A stretch of 64,000 bases of DNA from Anaspis maculata (GCA_949128115.1 OX421963.1:2480001-2544000), one strand, 5' to 3'. Shown: positions 47,417-58,575, numbered from the stretch's first letter. The notes: a model not told the origin generated them from the letters alone. Numbers and translations are program-made.

Positions 47417-48550
47417 TATAGGGTGTTTCAACGATGTTGTCAAAAAATGCAATTGTGGGTAAATGTTGTCAAAGTATGACGAAAACTTCGGTATACGAGT
47501 ATTGGCCAGTTTATGCAGACTTAAAACTAAAAAATCTCAACACGTAACACTTGAAACTTATTAAACTAAAAGTGAGGTTAAACCATTATTGCGTTCCGTG
47601 ACGTTCGTTTAAGCACCTAAAACTTCAAACTCAACACTTGGAGGCTTAATCCGATGACCGCCACTTCAACTTTGTTCAGTTTTAAGTCTCAAGTATTGCC
47701 ACAACGCAGGAGCAAATTTTAGGAATTTCTTTTATAATTTTTGATCAGTTGGTAGAACTAACGCACTAAAACGGCCTTGTCATTATCTTATCATACCTAA
47801 CCAAGAAAGTTCCACGTGTCTGTCTGTGTTCCACGTTTCGATAGTTCGACTACATCCTGCAAAGTCCAAAAAAGGTTTCAAGTTTTAAGAGCGTCAGAGG
47901 TATTTTTCGTACCTAGCAGGTTTTTTTTCACTGTCACCTGTCAATAGTGTCAATGTCATATTCATGTCTCCCGCTTGAATGTCATTTCATCTAGTAACTT
48001 TTAAACCTTTTTGATTGGTTCTTTTTTGTTAAATCTTACATGTGCATAAACTGCGCAATTTTCTTCAAGTTTCAGGTTTCAAGTTTCAAGTATCGAGTTT
48101 CAAGTATTAAGTCTGCATAAACCGGCCATATGTACCATTTTTCCGAGTTCAGCTTGGTGGCAAAGATAAAGACCAAAGGTCCACTTTTTCGTATTTAAAA
48201 AATCTGTGGCTCAGGAACGTTTTGATAAAATTAGCTCAAATTCAGCATAACCTGGTTCGTCAAAATCGTCTACCAACCTGCCAACCACTATGAAAAAATT
48301 ATACCAGTGGCATGGAAGTTACGAGGGGTCATCTCGAGAAAACTTTTCTACGGATGTTTCTAAATTATTGACCTTCATAACTCCTACGCCACTGGTTGAA
48401 TTCATTGAAAATTTGGCAGTTCGGTAGATAATTCTAACAGACCAGTCTATGCTCGATTCAGACTAATTTTGTCCAGGAGTTCCCGACTAACAAATTTTTG
48501 AATTCCGAAAAAAAGCTAACTTCAAAGGGCTGTATCTTTGTCATTGGCAC
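47417..48550. mobile_element. CAGGGTG-type element interrupted by a TIR element
   Basis: 47,417 (TATAGGGTGTTTCAACGATG) and 48,150-48,550 are diverged parts of the family also at 16,181-16,610; both share the CCAGTGGC.T.GAAGTTA hairpin and CTACGCCACTGGTT. Between them lies an inserted element, 47,503-48,128, with inverted ends TTTATGCAGACTTAA, and runs of TTCAAGTTT-like text inside its right end. No coding sequence was seen. Confidence 0.7.
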
Positions 48551-48619
48551 AGAATAGTAATAAGTGCCTGGCACAGAAGCATCACTTGAAAAGGATATCA
48601 AAAATATGAGCGAGATAGA

Positions 48620-49235
48620 AGTGCACTACTGGTTTAAAGGTCCATCGTGTGTACTCGGCACACTCGTGAGGCTTCGTCGCTGTGTACGACGCGTCATTGG
48701 CGGATTGCTCCCCGCCGAAGCTATGACGGTTGCTAAATGTCATTTAATGCGTCGCTCTTCCTGTTGTTTGTTGACAAAAAGCTAACCTCAACTGTACCTG
48801 TGTTCGTGTTTCACCTGTTGGACTCCTCACTACGGTTTTGTGGTGGTGAATTGGTGATAAGTTCATGTGGCTTTGGCTGAGGAGAATCCTCCACCTTCCG
48901 CAAAGAAGAGAAAATGGGGCACCGCTTGCGCGTATGTGGGTTGTGGATACAAATTTTATTCTGACAGTAAAGGTGCCCGACGGCCGGCGTTTCTTCCGAT
49001 TTCCATAACACATTGCACTATTGCACTATTGTTGCTATGCGGTGTGGAGAGTAAGAAAGCAGAGAAACACAGACACAGGTCTGTCAGGTACAGTTGGGGT
49101 TATATCCTTGTCAACAAACAACACAAACATACAACTGTCATAGCTTGGGCGGGCGCCAACCCGCCAATGGCATCGCACACATCGACGGAACATCACGAGT
49201 GTGCCGAGCATAGACGATGGGCCTTTTAAATCAGT
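48620..49235. mobile_element. fold-back element with THAP-like sequence in its loop
   Basis: Left arm 48,620-48,810 pairs with right arm 49,055-49,235 (TCGGCACACTCGTGA and GAAGCTATGACGGTTG-like blocks are mirrored). The loop contains the coding-like segment annotated at 48867-49010. Open frames in the arms mirror each other. Confidence 0.75.
48867..49010 (+). pseudogene. degenerate THAP-domain fragment
   Basis: The frame reads ...AKKRKWGTACAYVGCGYKFY, with a C-x4-C as in THAP starts. A one-base shift then gives GRRFFRFP, the usual THAP text after the first cysteines. A possible second half (CGFCAKHL, like C-x2-H) lies at about 49,292-49,315, outside the right arm. The parts are frame-broken and not joinable with obvious splice sites, so I treat it as a decayed copy. 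Confidence 0.4.
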
Positions 49236-50215
49236 AGTGCTCAAGGTCCCTGGCGGTAAACCGAAAACATCAAAGGAGCCGACGGGAGTGCGGCTTCTGT
49301 GCGAAGCACTTATTTCTATTCTGTGGTCATTGGGCCAAACTTGGCAAAATTTAGCTGAAACAAGCTCTATAGGGATGTTCCCATCCACTGTCGCACGCAA
49401 GGGCGCATTTTCAGATCACCCACCTGACCGGTGATCTGGGATGCGCCGACTGTCAAAAATCCTCGGACAAATGACAACAGTGAAGTTTAGTTTGCGCATA
49501 TCTCAGTAGATGGCGCTTGTGTCGACAAAAACGTATCGCGAGTCACTGAAACAACCATCGAACGCACAACGCTTGTTGCTCCCACACAAGCCTTCGATTT
49601 CTTACATTCTAACATGTTCAAACTTTCCTTGCCACTTTATCGCTAAAATACTAACCTAACTTTCTCTTATTGAATGTGTTTGACGTTTTTGTCCGAGGAT
49701 TTCGCCGTCAACTGTCAAGCTGCGGCTGCCGTCTGTCAAAAACCGGCGCATGCTTCCCTCACATGAAGAGGGCCGGTAACTGCCCCATGGGATGGACTGC
49801 CAGGGAATCAGGCTAACGGACACCGCAAACCGAGTCAGAATATTTGGCGGGAATCAAAGTTACATCGTTTTAGGAATATGCACAATTTTCGGTCGCGCGA
49901 AAGGATTTTTTTCAACTTTCAACTAAAATGGGTAGCTCATGGCTTTGGTACCTGAATAAGAAAAAATCTTGCCAAAATAACGACGAACAGTTGAAATAAT
50001 AACAATTGAGTGTGGCGCGGCGTCGCCGTATCATTTAATTTATGTTGAAACATGGTCATTCAGTTTTTGCTTCGATCTGTCGCATCGCCATTAGACAAAG
50101 TTCAGAACCCCTGGCATCACATGGGAACGGAACAACAGCTTCATTTGCAATTCGAGATTTAAATTTATTTTTTACCGCCACAAGATTACTGCCAAATGCG
50201 AAATAAAATGAGTAC
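49236..50215. repeat. 5' flank of paralog 1, shared with paralog 2
   Basis: From about 49,790 the sequence matches 61,500-62,010 in direct orientation (GGATGGACTGCCAG..GA, CAAAGTTACA, TGGCGCGGCGTCGCCG, CCAAATGCGAAATAAAATGA). 49,430-49,790 has a loose inverted repeat around TCCTCGGACAAA/TTTGTCCGAGGA and no gene. Confidence 0.7.
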
Positions 50216-51142
50216 AATCAATTTCACGGCTTTCTGCGTTAGAGCAAGCTATGGAAAAAATGGGTTGCGTTGGTACGAATGACACGTTGATGACTTGTTG
50301 GCAGCTAGCTGTCTTCATGTGCAATTTTCAATGGCACTGTCTCGGGGAGTCATGTACGCTAAAGTGAAAATTTTCGAGAATATGCGAGGAATTGTTAGTT
50401 TTCCTTCAAGTGATTTGCAGTGTGGACCATAAGGGACATTGTCTTCACGGGTTGGCGAGTCTTTGCCCAGGCTATTAGGTTTTTGCCAGCCACTGAGAAA
50501 ATTATGGCGAAAGTCCGTGATGCCGTGAAGGAATGAAATCTAAGAAGGAAAACCCACGGCCCAAGAGGGGACTTATTCTTTAGATGGACAATATGGATAG
50601 TAGGACAATAATTTATGGAGTTGAACTGTACGGAGACAAGACAGTTTGGGCATGAGTAGGTAGGTACACTGTGTTGTCTGCCAGCATGTGTCTTCATATC
50701 TTGCTTGCTGTTGCAGTAGGTATGATAGGTAGAAAGAGCTAGAGTAGGTACCTAGTACTCACTACTCCAGTGATGTGCATCAGAAGATGTAGCCTTTTGG
50801 GCGGTGGGCTTTTTTATCCGAGTAGTATTCTGCCGATCTTCGACATCATTCATTAGTAGCTGCCAAAAACCTAAAAACCTTGGCGGAGACGCACCAACCA
50901 GTAAAGACAATGTCCCCTTATCATCCACACCGCAAGGCATTCCAAAGAAACTCACGATTCCTGGCATATGCTCGAAAATTTTCACTTTCGCGTACATAAT
51001 ACCTCGACACGGAGAGAAGGTGTCACATTGAAAATTGCACGTGTAGACAACTGGCTGGCATCCCCTTGTCATCGTTCATTCGTACCAACACAACACAATT
51101 TTTCCATAGCTTGCTCTAATGCAGAAAGCCGTGAAATTGATT
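50216..51142. mobile_element. 927-bp TIR fold-back element in the gene flank
   Basis: The ends are AATCAATTTCACGGC and its exact complement, and the arms extend inward about 200 bp as imperfect inverted copies. The homologous flank of the second paralog (around 62,016) lacks it, going directly from GAGTAC to the sequence matched at 51,150-51,180. This empty site shows insertion after the duplication or loss from the other copy. An internal CAGGGTG-free loop holds no recognisable gene. Confidence 0.85.
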
Positions 51143-51299
51143 ATGGTGACAACCGAACTGCCAATGACATCAAAGTATGAGTGGCCATCTTGTAGAGGGA
51201 AAAATTGATATGAATCGCGAATACCGGTCCACTTCCCTGGAATAAGTATTCATCAGCGTATTTTCATTTGTCATTGTTCATTTTCCAGCCGCACACGCA

Positions 51300-52202
51300 A
51301 TGGTGGTTCACAGCCTGAAGAATTTGGCATACATCTCTTGGGCCGAAACATTATGGAACAAATGCGATTTGGATGAAATAACAACCTTCCGAATATGGGA
51401 TTCCGACGACCGCCTAGCTCCAGTAGCCGTGGAGTTTTGTCGACAAGTCGAAGTTCTGGAACTGCCCGAGCGTTTGAAACAGGAACTGAAGTGGGTCGTT
51501 TTGGAAATCGGAAATAGAAAGGAGGAAACGCTCTCCGGCAGACTACGGCGATCGTTAATTGCCCGTATGTTGAATTGTATGCCACGTCAAGCACTGCCAT
51601 TTGAAGAATATTTTCCAGAATGCAACGACAGAAATCTCGTGAAGGAATTCTTTTATTCTTTGATTGTGACCAATCTACATTCGACCGCTTTTTTAAAACG
51701 TTTTTGGGAAAACGAGCTGCTGCACCTACAATCGCTTTTTCTGGATAATTTCGCAGACATTTGGATGACTTTACTCACAGGCGGACCGAGGGTTATCGAA
51801 ATGGGCGACCGAAAATGGCCTACAAATTCCCCCGGCAACGGCAACCATTTGATACCGTGGTTCTTGTTTGACGTGTTGAACGCTGACCAGAGAAGCAAGA
51901 TCATCAAACTTGGACGGACGGCTCTCATGAATATTGACGGCTTCAGGCGGTTCTTTTTAGACATTTTCCGTCATTGGCCTTGGCAAGACGAAGCCTTCGA
52001 CTATTTCCGCAAACAAGAAACGTTGTGTCAGGAAGATGTGGATGTTTTGACTTGGCTTGTAGAGTATTACGAAAATAAGGAAAAAAAAGAAGTGGTGATG
52101 ACAGGAATAATACCGCTAAATGGTTCAGTCTACGCGAAAGTGAAACTGCTTTGTGAGCGTATTCAATCAAAAGGAAGGAAAAGGAAATTAGATTCATCGT
52201 AA
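51300..52202 (+). CDS. unrecognised 300-residue protein, tandem family member 1
   Basis: A single open frame of 300 codons, starting 11 bp after a TTCATTTTCCAG acceptor (exon start 51289), so at least one upstream non-coding exon is expected. No signal peptide or membrane helix was seen; the protein looks soluble, mostly helical and rich in W, F and charged residues. Regions shared with the second member are residues 55-73 (LPERLK.ELKWVVLEIGNR), 100-160, 184-207 (PWFLF.VLN.DQRSKI), 214-243 (FRRFFLDIFRHWPWQDEAFD, then YFRKQETLC) and the C-terminus 262-290. The last ten residues are basic (KGRKRKLDSS), a possible nuclear signal. AATAAA follows at about 52,204. I do not know the family. The helical layout could suit a protein-protein adaptor, but that is a guess. 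Confidence 0.85.
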   Translation: MVVHSLKNLAYISWAETLWNKCDLDEITTFRIWDSDDRLAPVAVEFCRQVEVLELPERLKQELKWVVLEIGNRKEETLSGRLRRSLIARMLNCMPRQALPFEEYFPECNDRNLVKEFFYSLIVTNLHSTAFLKRFWENELLHLQSLFLDNFADIWMTLLTGGPRVIEMGDRKWPTNSPGNGNHLIPWFLFDVLNADQRSKIIKLGRTALMNIDGFRRFFLDIFRHWPWQDEAFDYFRKQETLCQEDVDVLTWLVEYYENKEKKEVVMTGIIPLNGSVYAKVKLLCERIQSKGRKRKLDSS

Positions 52203-52409
52203 AATAAATTATTGTAAACCAAAATTGTGGAACAAATGAGAATTATCCAAAATCAACTGACCTTTCTGATTTTGGAAGAAAAAAAAGTGTTATTCAATTG
52301 TAACCTTAGTTAGACTCCGCCCACTATTGATTTATTTAACTAGAGTTGTGTTTTTTTTTCTTCTGGATTCAATAAAAGGTCCATTTATAATTGTTATTAT
52401 TATCATCAT
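52203..52409. other. 3' flank of paralog 1
   Basis: AATAAA lies directly after the stop codon and a second AATAAA at about 52,370 before AT-rich text. No other feature was seen. Confidence 0.5.
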
Positions 52410-52571
52410 TCGTCCCAAAGATATGGCCGATCAAAAAATCGACAAAATACATTAACCACCCTGTAACTTCGAGACGAAGAGCGTTAGAAAAATTTCGAAG
52501 CTAGGTCCTGATTCGCCTTGAAAAACGCTACTTGGCCTTAATCTATGTCGATCTCACCATGAAACACCCTG
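52410..52571. mobile_element. solo right arm of a CAGGGTG fold-back
   Basis: This matches the terminal ~160 bp of the right arms at 6,430-6,591 and 46,675-46,836 (ACCCTGTAACTT...GAAAAATTTCGAAGC...AAACACCCTG), but no left arm is present nearby. It is a half element. Confidence 0.8.
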
Positions 52572-53470
52572 TATGTTGAGAAGTTCTGAGTTTCAGCCTG
52601 AATGTCCTATTTCCTATTTAAACGGTTCCTATTTTAGTCGGACTTCCACGATGAACCCAAAAATTACTGAGATTATCTCGGAGTTTCCAATTGTCTCAAT
52701 CCCTGAAATAAATTTGAAAATTTTGATTTTGCTGAAAATAGAAATTTCAAGTTGAATAGTTTGGAATGTATTAGTTCAATAACAAGAAAATTCCGAGTTC
52801 ATCTCTGGATCTCTTGAATGAAGTCTGTATTTTAAAGGTAATTTCGGAATTTTCGAGTTGAATGTCAAAATTCTGCGATAAATTTGAAGTTTCTGAGATG
52901 ATCTCGAAACTCCCGAATCAAAGTCTGGAATTCCAAAATAATTTCGGTAATCCTCAGTTCAATGGAAGAATTCCGAGTTGGGGTCTATCTGATGGACTCT
53001 GGGATAGAGTTGGAATTCCCCAAGATAATTTGAGACTTTTGGAGTTCAAGTCTGATTTCAGCAATGAACTCGGATGTTCCGATATAATCTGGAAACTTTC
53101 GAGATATAGACTGAATTTTCGAAGATATCTTGGAAGTTTTCAGCTGAATAAAGAGAAGATTCCGAGTCTAAGTCTGAAATCCCAAATTGAAGTTGGAACT
53201 TTCGGGATAATTTCAGAATGTTCGAGGTATAAGTCAGAATTTCGCAATGCACTTGAAATATCTCAATAATATTAATCAGAATTGCCGGGATCAAGTCTTA
53301 ATTTCACAAATACAGTTGGAAACTCTAATTTTAATTGAGTAAAGTGAAAATTCCGATCTTGCTCCCGAATTTTAGACATAAAATTGGAATTCCCGGGATA
53401 ATTTGAGAATTTTTGAGTTCAGGTCTGGATCTTGCAATAAGCTCAGAATTTTCGAGATATCTAGTGCACT
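52572..53470. repeat. degenerate repeat of about 30 bp
   Basis: Loose reiterations of GAGTTCAAGTCTGAATTTCG and AAATAATTTCGG-like text, with variable spacing. The open frame at 52862-53269 is a by-product of the repeat. Confidence 0.6.
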
Positions 53471-53647
53471 GTTGATATAATGTGACTGTGTAATTGTGTT
53501 ATTTTGTATTTTTTTTGCTGAAATGGGAATGGAATGGGTACAGGGTGATCACCCAGAATCCCCCCCTATAATGGAGGCTTTTTTATTTCAACTGATGTAG
53601 TTTTTTTATCCTGGACACAAATACCTATGTATGAAATGGTTGTACCG

Positions 53648-54005
53648 AGCGTTCATAAATTGAATGGGTCAAGGGTGCCTGTGACTATGAAAACATCTGT
53701 CGGAACTAGCATCGTTCATTTGATGTCTGAAATTTTTTGGTTATCGTAATTTGTCAAACCAGTCGCAGTTTTTGTTTTCGGAACATTTTCAATGTGATGT
53801 TCACGGCAGGGCACAAAACCTACATGATCGAGGGGTATTTTCGAACTTGAAGTATTCTCGTGCACTTATGGCAGATCAGAAATCGATAATATGGGACGTA
53901 ACTTGTCAAAGTTTGACAAATTTATTACAAAAGGATTACGCTAGTGTCGACAGACGTTTTTGAATTCACAGGCACCCTTGACCCATTTAATTTATGAACT
54001 CTCGG
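53648..54005. mobile_element. small inverted-repeat element, second copy of a family
   Basis: Its ends, GTTCATAAATTGAATGGGTC and its near-complement, are the same as in the inner element at 44,117-44,305, with the TGTCGGAACTAGCATCGTTC and GACAAATTTATTA internal blocks also shared. The loop here is longer, with extra sequence at 53,735-53,910. Confidence 0.8.
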
Positions 54006-55585
54006 TATTTCCTCTTTTTTTTAGCGCATTTTCCATCTTGATGAAAATCGCTATTGCAACCGCTTTGTCCGTCCGTCCGTCCGTCCGTCCGTTCCTCGAA
54101 CTCCTCCCAAACTAGACGACCTAGCTTTCTAATTTTTTCGCTGTTACATAGCTGCCACTCCCAAAGGAGGGCTAGGCTATATTGGATGTCTATATTGCGC
54201 CGCCAACATAGAGAAAACCGCCCCCGATAAACTTGAAATAACATAATATTGCACTTTCTACCAGACCTGATGCTCTGGTGTTCTCATTTTTTGTATAATA
54301 CATAGTTGCCACTTATAAACGTAAGCCAAGAAACATTCCGTCTTCAATATGCGCCGCCGACATGAAAAAACTGCTAAAAACCGCCCCCAATCACTTAAAA
54401 GTAAAAAACATAAACCCGAAGACATAGCGATCTGATTCTTTCGGTATATAAATAGCTGACTAAAAATGGGAGAGGATAGGCTACTTTTGATATGGCGCCG
54501 CCTCCAGCTTCCGCCCCCAAAAGAAAAAAAGTGCAACTTTCAACAATTTTCACTGATTCAGCTGATAATGTTACCTCGAACATTTAGAAACTCTTGACTC
54601 AACTTGTGCAAGAATTTCTTTGCCAAGCTCCGCCGCTCCCACACGCCGCCCCCAAAGTGAGAAATAAATGTAAAACATGAACCTGAAGACATAGCGATCC
54701 AATTCTTTCACTATATCGATAGCTGACTAAAATTGGAAAAAAATAGGCCACTTTTAATTAGCCGCCGCCTCCAGCTGCCGCCCTTAAACGGAAGAAATGC
54801 AACTTTCACAATTTTCACTGATTGTCAAATTTCCTTTACATTTAGAAATTAGAAACTCTCAATTCAAACTGTGCAACAGTTACTTTGCCGAATGCTGCCG
54901 CCCCCACACGCTGCCCTCAAAGTGAGAGATGAATGAAAAACATAAACCCGACAACATAACGATCTAATTCTTTCGCTATATGGATAGCTAACTAAAAATG
55001 GGAAAGAATAGACTACTTTTGATATAGCGCCGCCTCCAACTTCCACCCCCAAAAGAAAAAAAGTGCAACTTCCAATAATTTCCACTGATTTACATTTTAA
55101 TGTTACCTCAAACATTCAGAAACTCCCAACTTAAACTGTGGGAGAATTTTTTTGCCAAACTCTGGCGCTCCCACACGCCGCCCCCAAAGTAAGAGATAAA
55201 TGTAAAACATGACCCTGAAGACATAGCGATCTGATTGTTCCGCTATATAGATGGCTGACTAAAAATGGGAAGAGATAGGCCACTTTTGATTAGTCGCCGC
55301 CTCCAGCTCCCGCCCCCAAACAAAAAAATGCAACTTTCACAATTTTCACTGATTGCCATATTTCCTAAAACATTTAGAAACTCCTAACTCAAATTGTGCA
55401 ACAGTTACTTTGCCGAATGCTGCCACCCCCCCACGCTGCCCTCAAAGAGCTAAATGGAAAACATGAACCCGAAGACATAGCGATCTAATTCTTTCGCTAT
55501 ATGGATGGCCGACTAAAAATGGGGAAGAATAGACTACTGTTCATTAGGCGCCGCTCCCAGCTCCCGCCCTCAAACAAAAAAATAT
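54006..55585. repeat. tandem repeat of about 268 bp, with GTCC microsatellite at its left edge
   Basis: The marker GCCGCCTCCAGCT-.CCGCCC recurs near 54,491, 54,764, 55,029, 55,298 and 55,551 (spacings 273, 265, 269 and 253). Each unit has GACATAGCGATCTGATTCTT, CTATAT.GATAGCTGACTAA and CACACGCCGCCCCCAAAG. A (GTCC)n run lies at about 54,066-54,092. About 5-6 diverged copies. No gene. Confidence 0.85.
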
Positions 55586-55674
55586 TGATGAGTGAAAGAA
55601 TTTTTATTCAAATCTAATTCATTGGCAATTCTGATAACAAAATATCGCAATGAGTTTCGAATGAAGAAAGTGGG

Positions 55675-57890
55675 CAAGTAGTCCGGATGCTAGTTGCATA
55701 AAATGGAATGAACCTTGCATTTTTTGATGAGAAGATGCTACTTGGTGGAAATGTTCTTTGCATCATACTCTTCCGATCCAGAAAGGTAGCCATCAGCGCC
55801 ATCCATGCCGGAAGCGTATACAGGGTGAAACAGAAAAAAAAAGTTGGAAAAATATATATAAATAACCGAAGCATGTGGAGACGTGTAATTTACCACATAC
55901 AATAACTGTTTTATGCTCATAAAGTCACAGCAAACCGTTCTTGATTACCTTGAACCGTCTTTGAAATGTAGGGGAAAAACAGACAAAAAAACAAAAACAC
56001 TCTTTTTTTCCATAAATAGGTGATTCTCAGAGATATTGACACAATACTTGATGTTTCTACGAAAAGTAATGTTAGAAATTATATGAACTGGGTAGTAAAT
56101 TCTTAAGCCAACTATTTCCAGAAATACGATTGTCAACTTTTTTTTTCCTCTTGAGCACCATCTTGAATCTGCCCTGTGAGGCATCGTTGAAAAAGTGATT
56201 GATTATCATAATAATGGTAATATGTAATCATTGCATCGTAAAAACAACCTCTTCATCATAATTTAGTGACTTCTTCGGCGGTAAAGAATTGCCATTCACG
56301 TATTCTCTGGCCCTTCAAAGCTTTAGTGCCCATGATGGCATTTGCCACATCTGGAATGGTAAAATATGTTACGCATTATGAACCCTGATGTACTTTGAGG
56401 TAGCCTACCAAGTTTTGCAATCATCAATTGAAAGGTTTGTTCTTTATAGCTGTTTGAACAAAATTTGTCAACATTTTTTATGGAAAATGCAAAATATTGG
56501 ATCTTTCACCCTTATTTGATCCCTCGTTGAGGAAAGCCTGAAACCGAAAGTCTCCAAAATTTTATGTCAATGGTTCACTGAGAACTGCTCTTCAATGTGT
56601 AGTTGTCAAAATTTGCATAGTTGCGTTCAGATTCCAGACAGGGAGCGACAAAGAAGTTCATGCAGCGAAAAAAGACACAACTTTCAATGCAACGGAGAAA
56701 TCCCGGAAATGTCCCTTTTAGATAGGCTCCCCGCAATACACAGGTTCTGTAAGACTCTTAAGTGTGGGTGAAAGGCTTGAAACATTACTAACTTAAGGCT
56801 CTAACAGTGTATCAAATTGTACATTTATGTTATAAAAAGCAAGGTCTCCAGACAGCTTTCAGTCTAGCCCTGGACTAGTTTTTTCTCGACTGTAATTTAT
56901 GTCTCTTTTTACTGCATGAACTTCTTTGTCGCTCTCTGTCTGGAATCTGAAGGCAACTATGCAATGTTTGACAACTAAACATTGAAGAGCACTTCCCACT
57001 GAACCATTATCATAAAAAAATCGGAGACTTTCGGTTTCAGGCTATCCTCAGTGAGGGATCAAGTAAGGGTGAGAAACCCAAAATTTTGTATTTTTCATAA
57101 AAAAACGACACAAATTTTGTTCAAGCAGCTTTTAAGAGCAAACCTCTCAATTGATGATGGTGAAACTTGGTAGGCTACCTCAAAGTACATCAAGGTTCAT
57201 AATGCGTAACATACTTCACCACTCCAGATGTTGCAAATGCCATCATGGGCACTAAAGCTTTGAAGAGCCAAAAAATACGTGAATGACAATTCTTTCCCGC
57301 CGAAGAGGTCACTTAGTTATGATAAGGAGGTTGTTTTTGCGTTGCAATGATTTCATGTTACCATGATTATAATAACCAATCACCTTTTCAACGATGCCTC
57401 ACAGGGCAGATTCAGGATGGTGCTCAAGAGGAAAAAAAAGTTGACAATCGTATTTCTGGAAATAGTTGGCTTAGAAATTGGCACCCAGCTCATATCATTT
57501 CTAACATTACTTTTTGTAGAAATACCAAGTATTGTGTATATATCTCGAAGAATTACTTATTTATGGAAAAAAGAGTATTCTTGTTTTTTTTCTGGTTTTC
57601 CCCTACATTTCAAAGACGGTTCAAGGTAATCGAAAACAGTTTGCTCTGACTTCATAAGCATAAAATAGTTAATGTATGTGGTGAGTTACGCGTCTCCACA
57701 TGTTTCGGTTAATTAAATATAATTTTTCAACTTTTTTTTTCTGTATCACCCTGTATACGCCGCCGGCATGGATGACGCTGATGGCTACCTTTCTGGATCG
57801 GAAGAGTACGATGCAAAGAACATTTCCACCGAGTGGCATCTTCTCATCAAAAAATGCAAAGTACTTTCAACTAGCATCCGGACTAAAGGA
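55675..57890. repeat. 2.2-kb palindrome around a CAGGGTG element
   Basis: Arms of about 1 kb (55,675-56,690 and 56,890-57,890) are near-identical inverted copies. CAGGGTG at 55,822 and CACCCTG at 57,748 mark element ends, but the mirror continues about 145 bp further on each side into coding-like sequence. The symmetry therefore arose by inverted duplication that included flanking DNA. The loop holds no recognised gene. Confidence 0.88.
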
Positions 57891-57959
57891 ATGGTGTTTC
57901 TTCTTCAACCAAATTTCTTTACGTTCACAATATGCCTCTTTGAGAAAATGCGCTACTGA
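57768..57959 (+). pseudogene. duplicated coding-like fragment in the palindrome flank
   Basis: The frame starts MDDADGYLSGSEEYDAKNIS and continues TEWHLLIKKCKVLSTSIRT before turning into unrelated text and a stop. The mirrored copy on the minus strand (about 55,680-55,808) starts MDGADGYLSGSEEYDAKNIS and meets a stop two residues later. The acidic N-terminal text looks like a genuine protein start, but I do not recognise it. Being present twice in inverted order around a mobile element, it may be a captured or duplicated first-exon fragment. Chance open frame remains possible. Confidence 0.35.
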
Positions 57960-58246
57960 GACTCACGCACGTGAAGGCATACTCACTTGTTTAAATAACC
58001 TACCAAAAAATTCATCAGGTTGCATTACTTCATCCGACCTGAACTCAAAAATAAATTAAAGTTATGGGTTTAAATATGTCAATTTTGAATGAAGATAAAT
58101 TCTTTTGATTTTTTTCTGTAGAATTGAAAAATATGTTCAGCACATTCATTGACGTAAAATTGAATTCAAGTTGAAATAATGCAACTTCTTTTGAATTTTT
58201 TGACATTTTCTCCATAGAAAAAGCCTAATCTACTAAGTCATATACA
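57960..58246. other. AT-rich spacer, nothing recognised
   Basis: No gene or repeat seen. Confidence 0.4.
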
Positions 58247-58575
58247 GGGGGTGTTTAGGTGTTTCACTTTCTTTGTCAATATTTTAGGAGATGGTCGAGC
58301 GTCAAAAAACACTGGACTTTCTAAAAAAAAAGACACCAAATTTAATTTACTGGAATTTGATCAAATTTTATACACAAAGTGAGTTGATGCATAACTATAC
58401 GAATACGTTGGTCATATTGACTTTTGTCACATTTGTAAAAGTTGTAGATTTTATCTTTTCTATTTATTTCTATTTCTTTTTTATTTGTTTTTATTTTTTT
58501 TTTTTCGGCGAAAGTACTCATTTTTCGATGCTCTACCATCTCGAAATATTGACGAGAAAAGTGAAATACCCTGTA
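58247..58575. mobile_element. short fold-back element near CAGGGGGTG/ACCCTGTA ends
   Basis: TTTCACTTTCTTTGTCAATATTTTAGGAGATGG-like text at 58,261 is mirrored at 58,530-58,568 (CCATCTCGAAATATTGACGA..AAGTGAAATACCCTG). ATACAGGGGGTG precedes it. The loop is T-rich. A further CACACCCTGTATATG edge lies at about 58,651. Confidence 0.7.
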
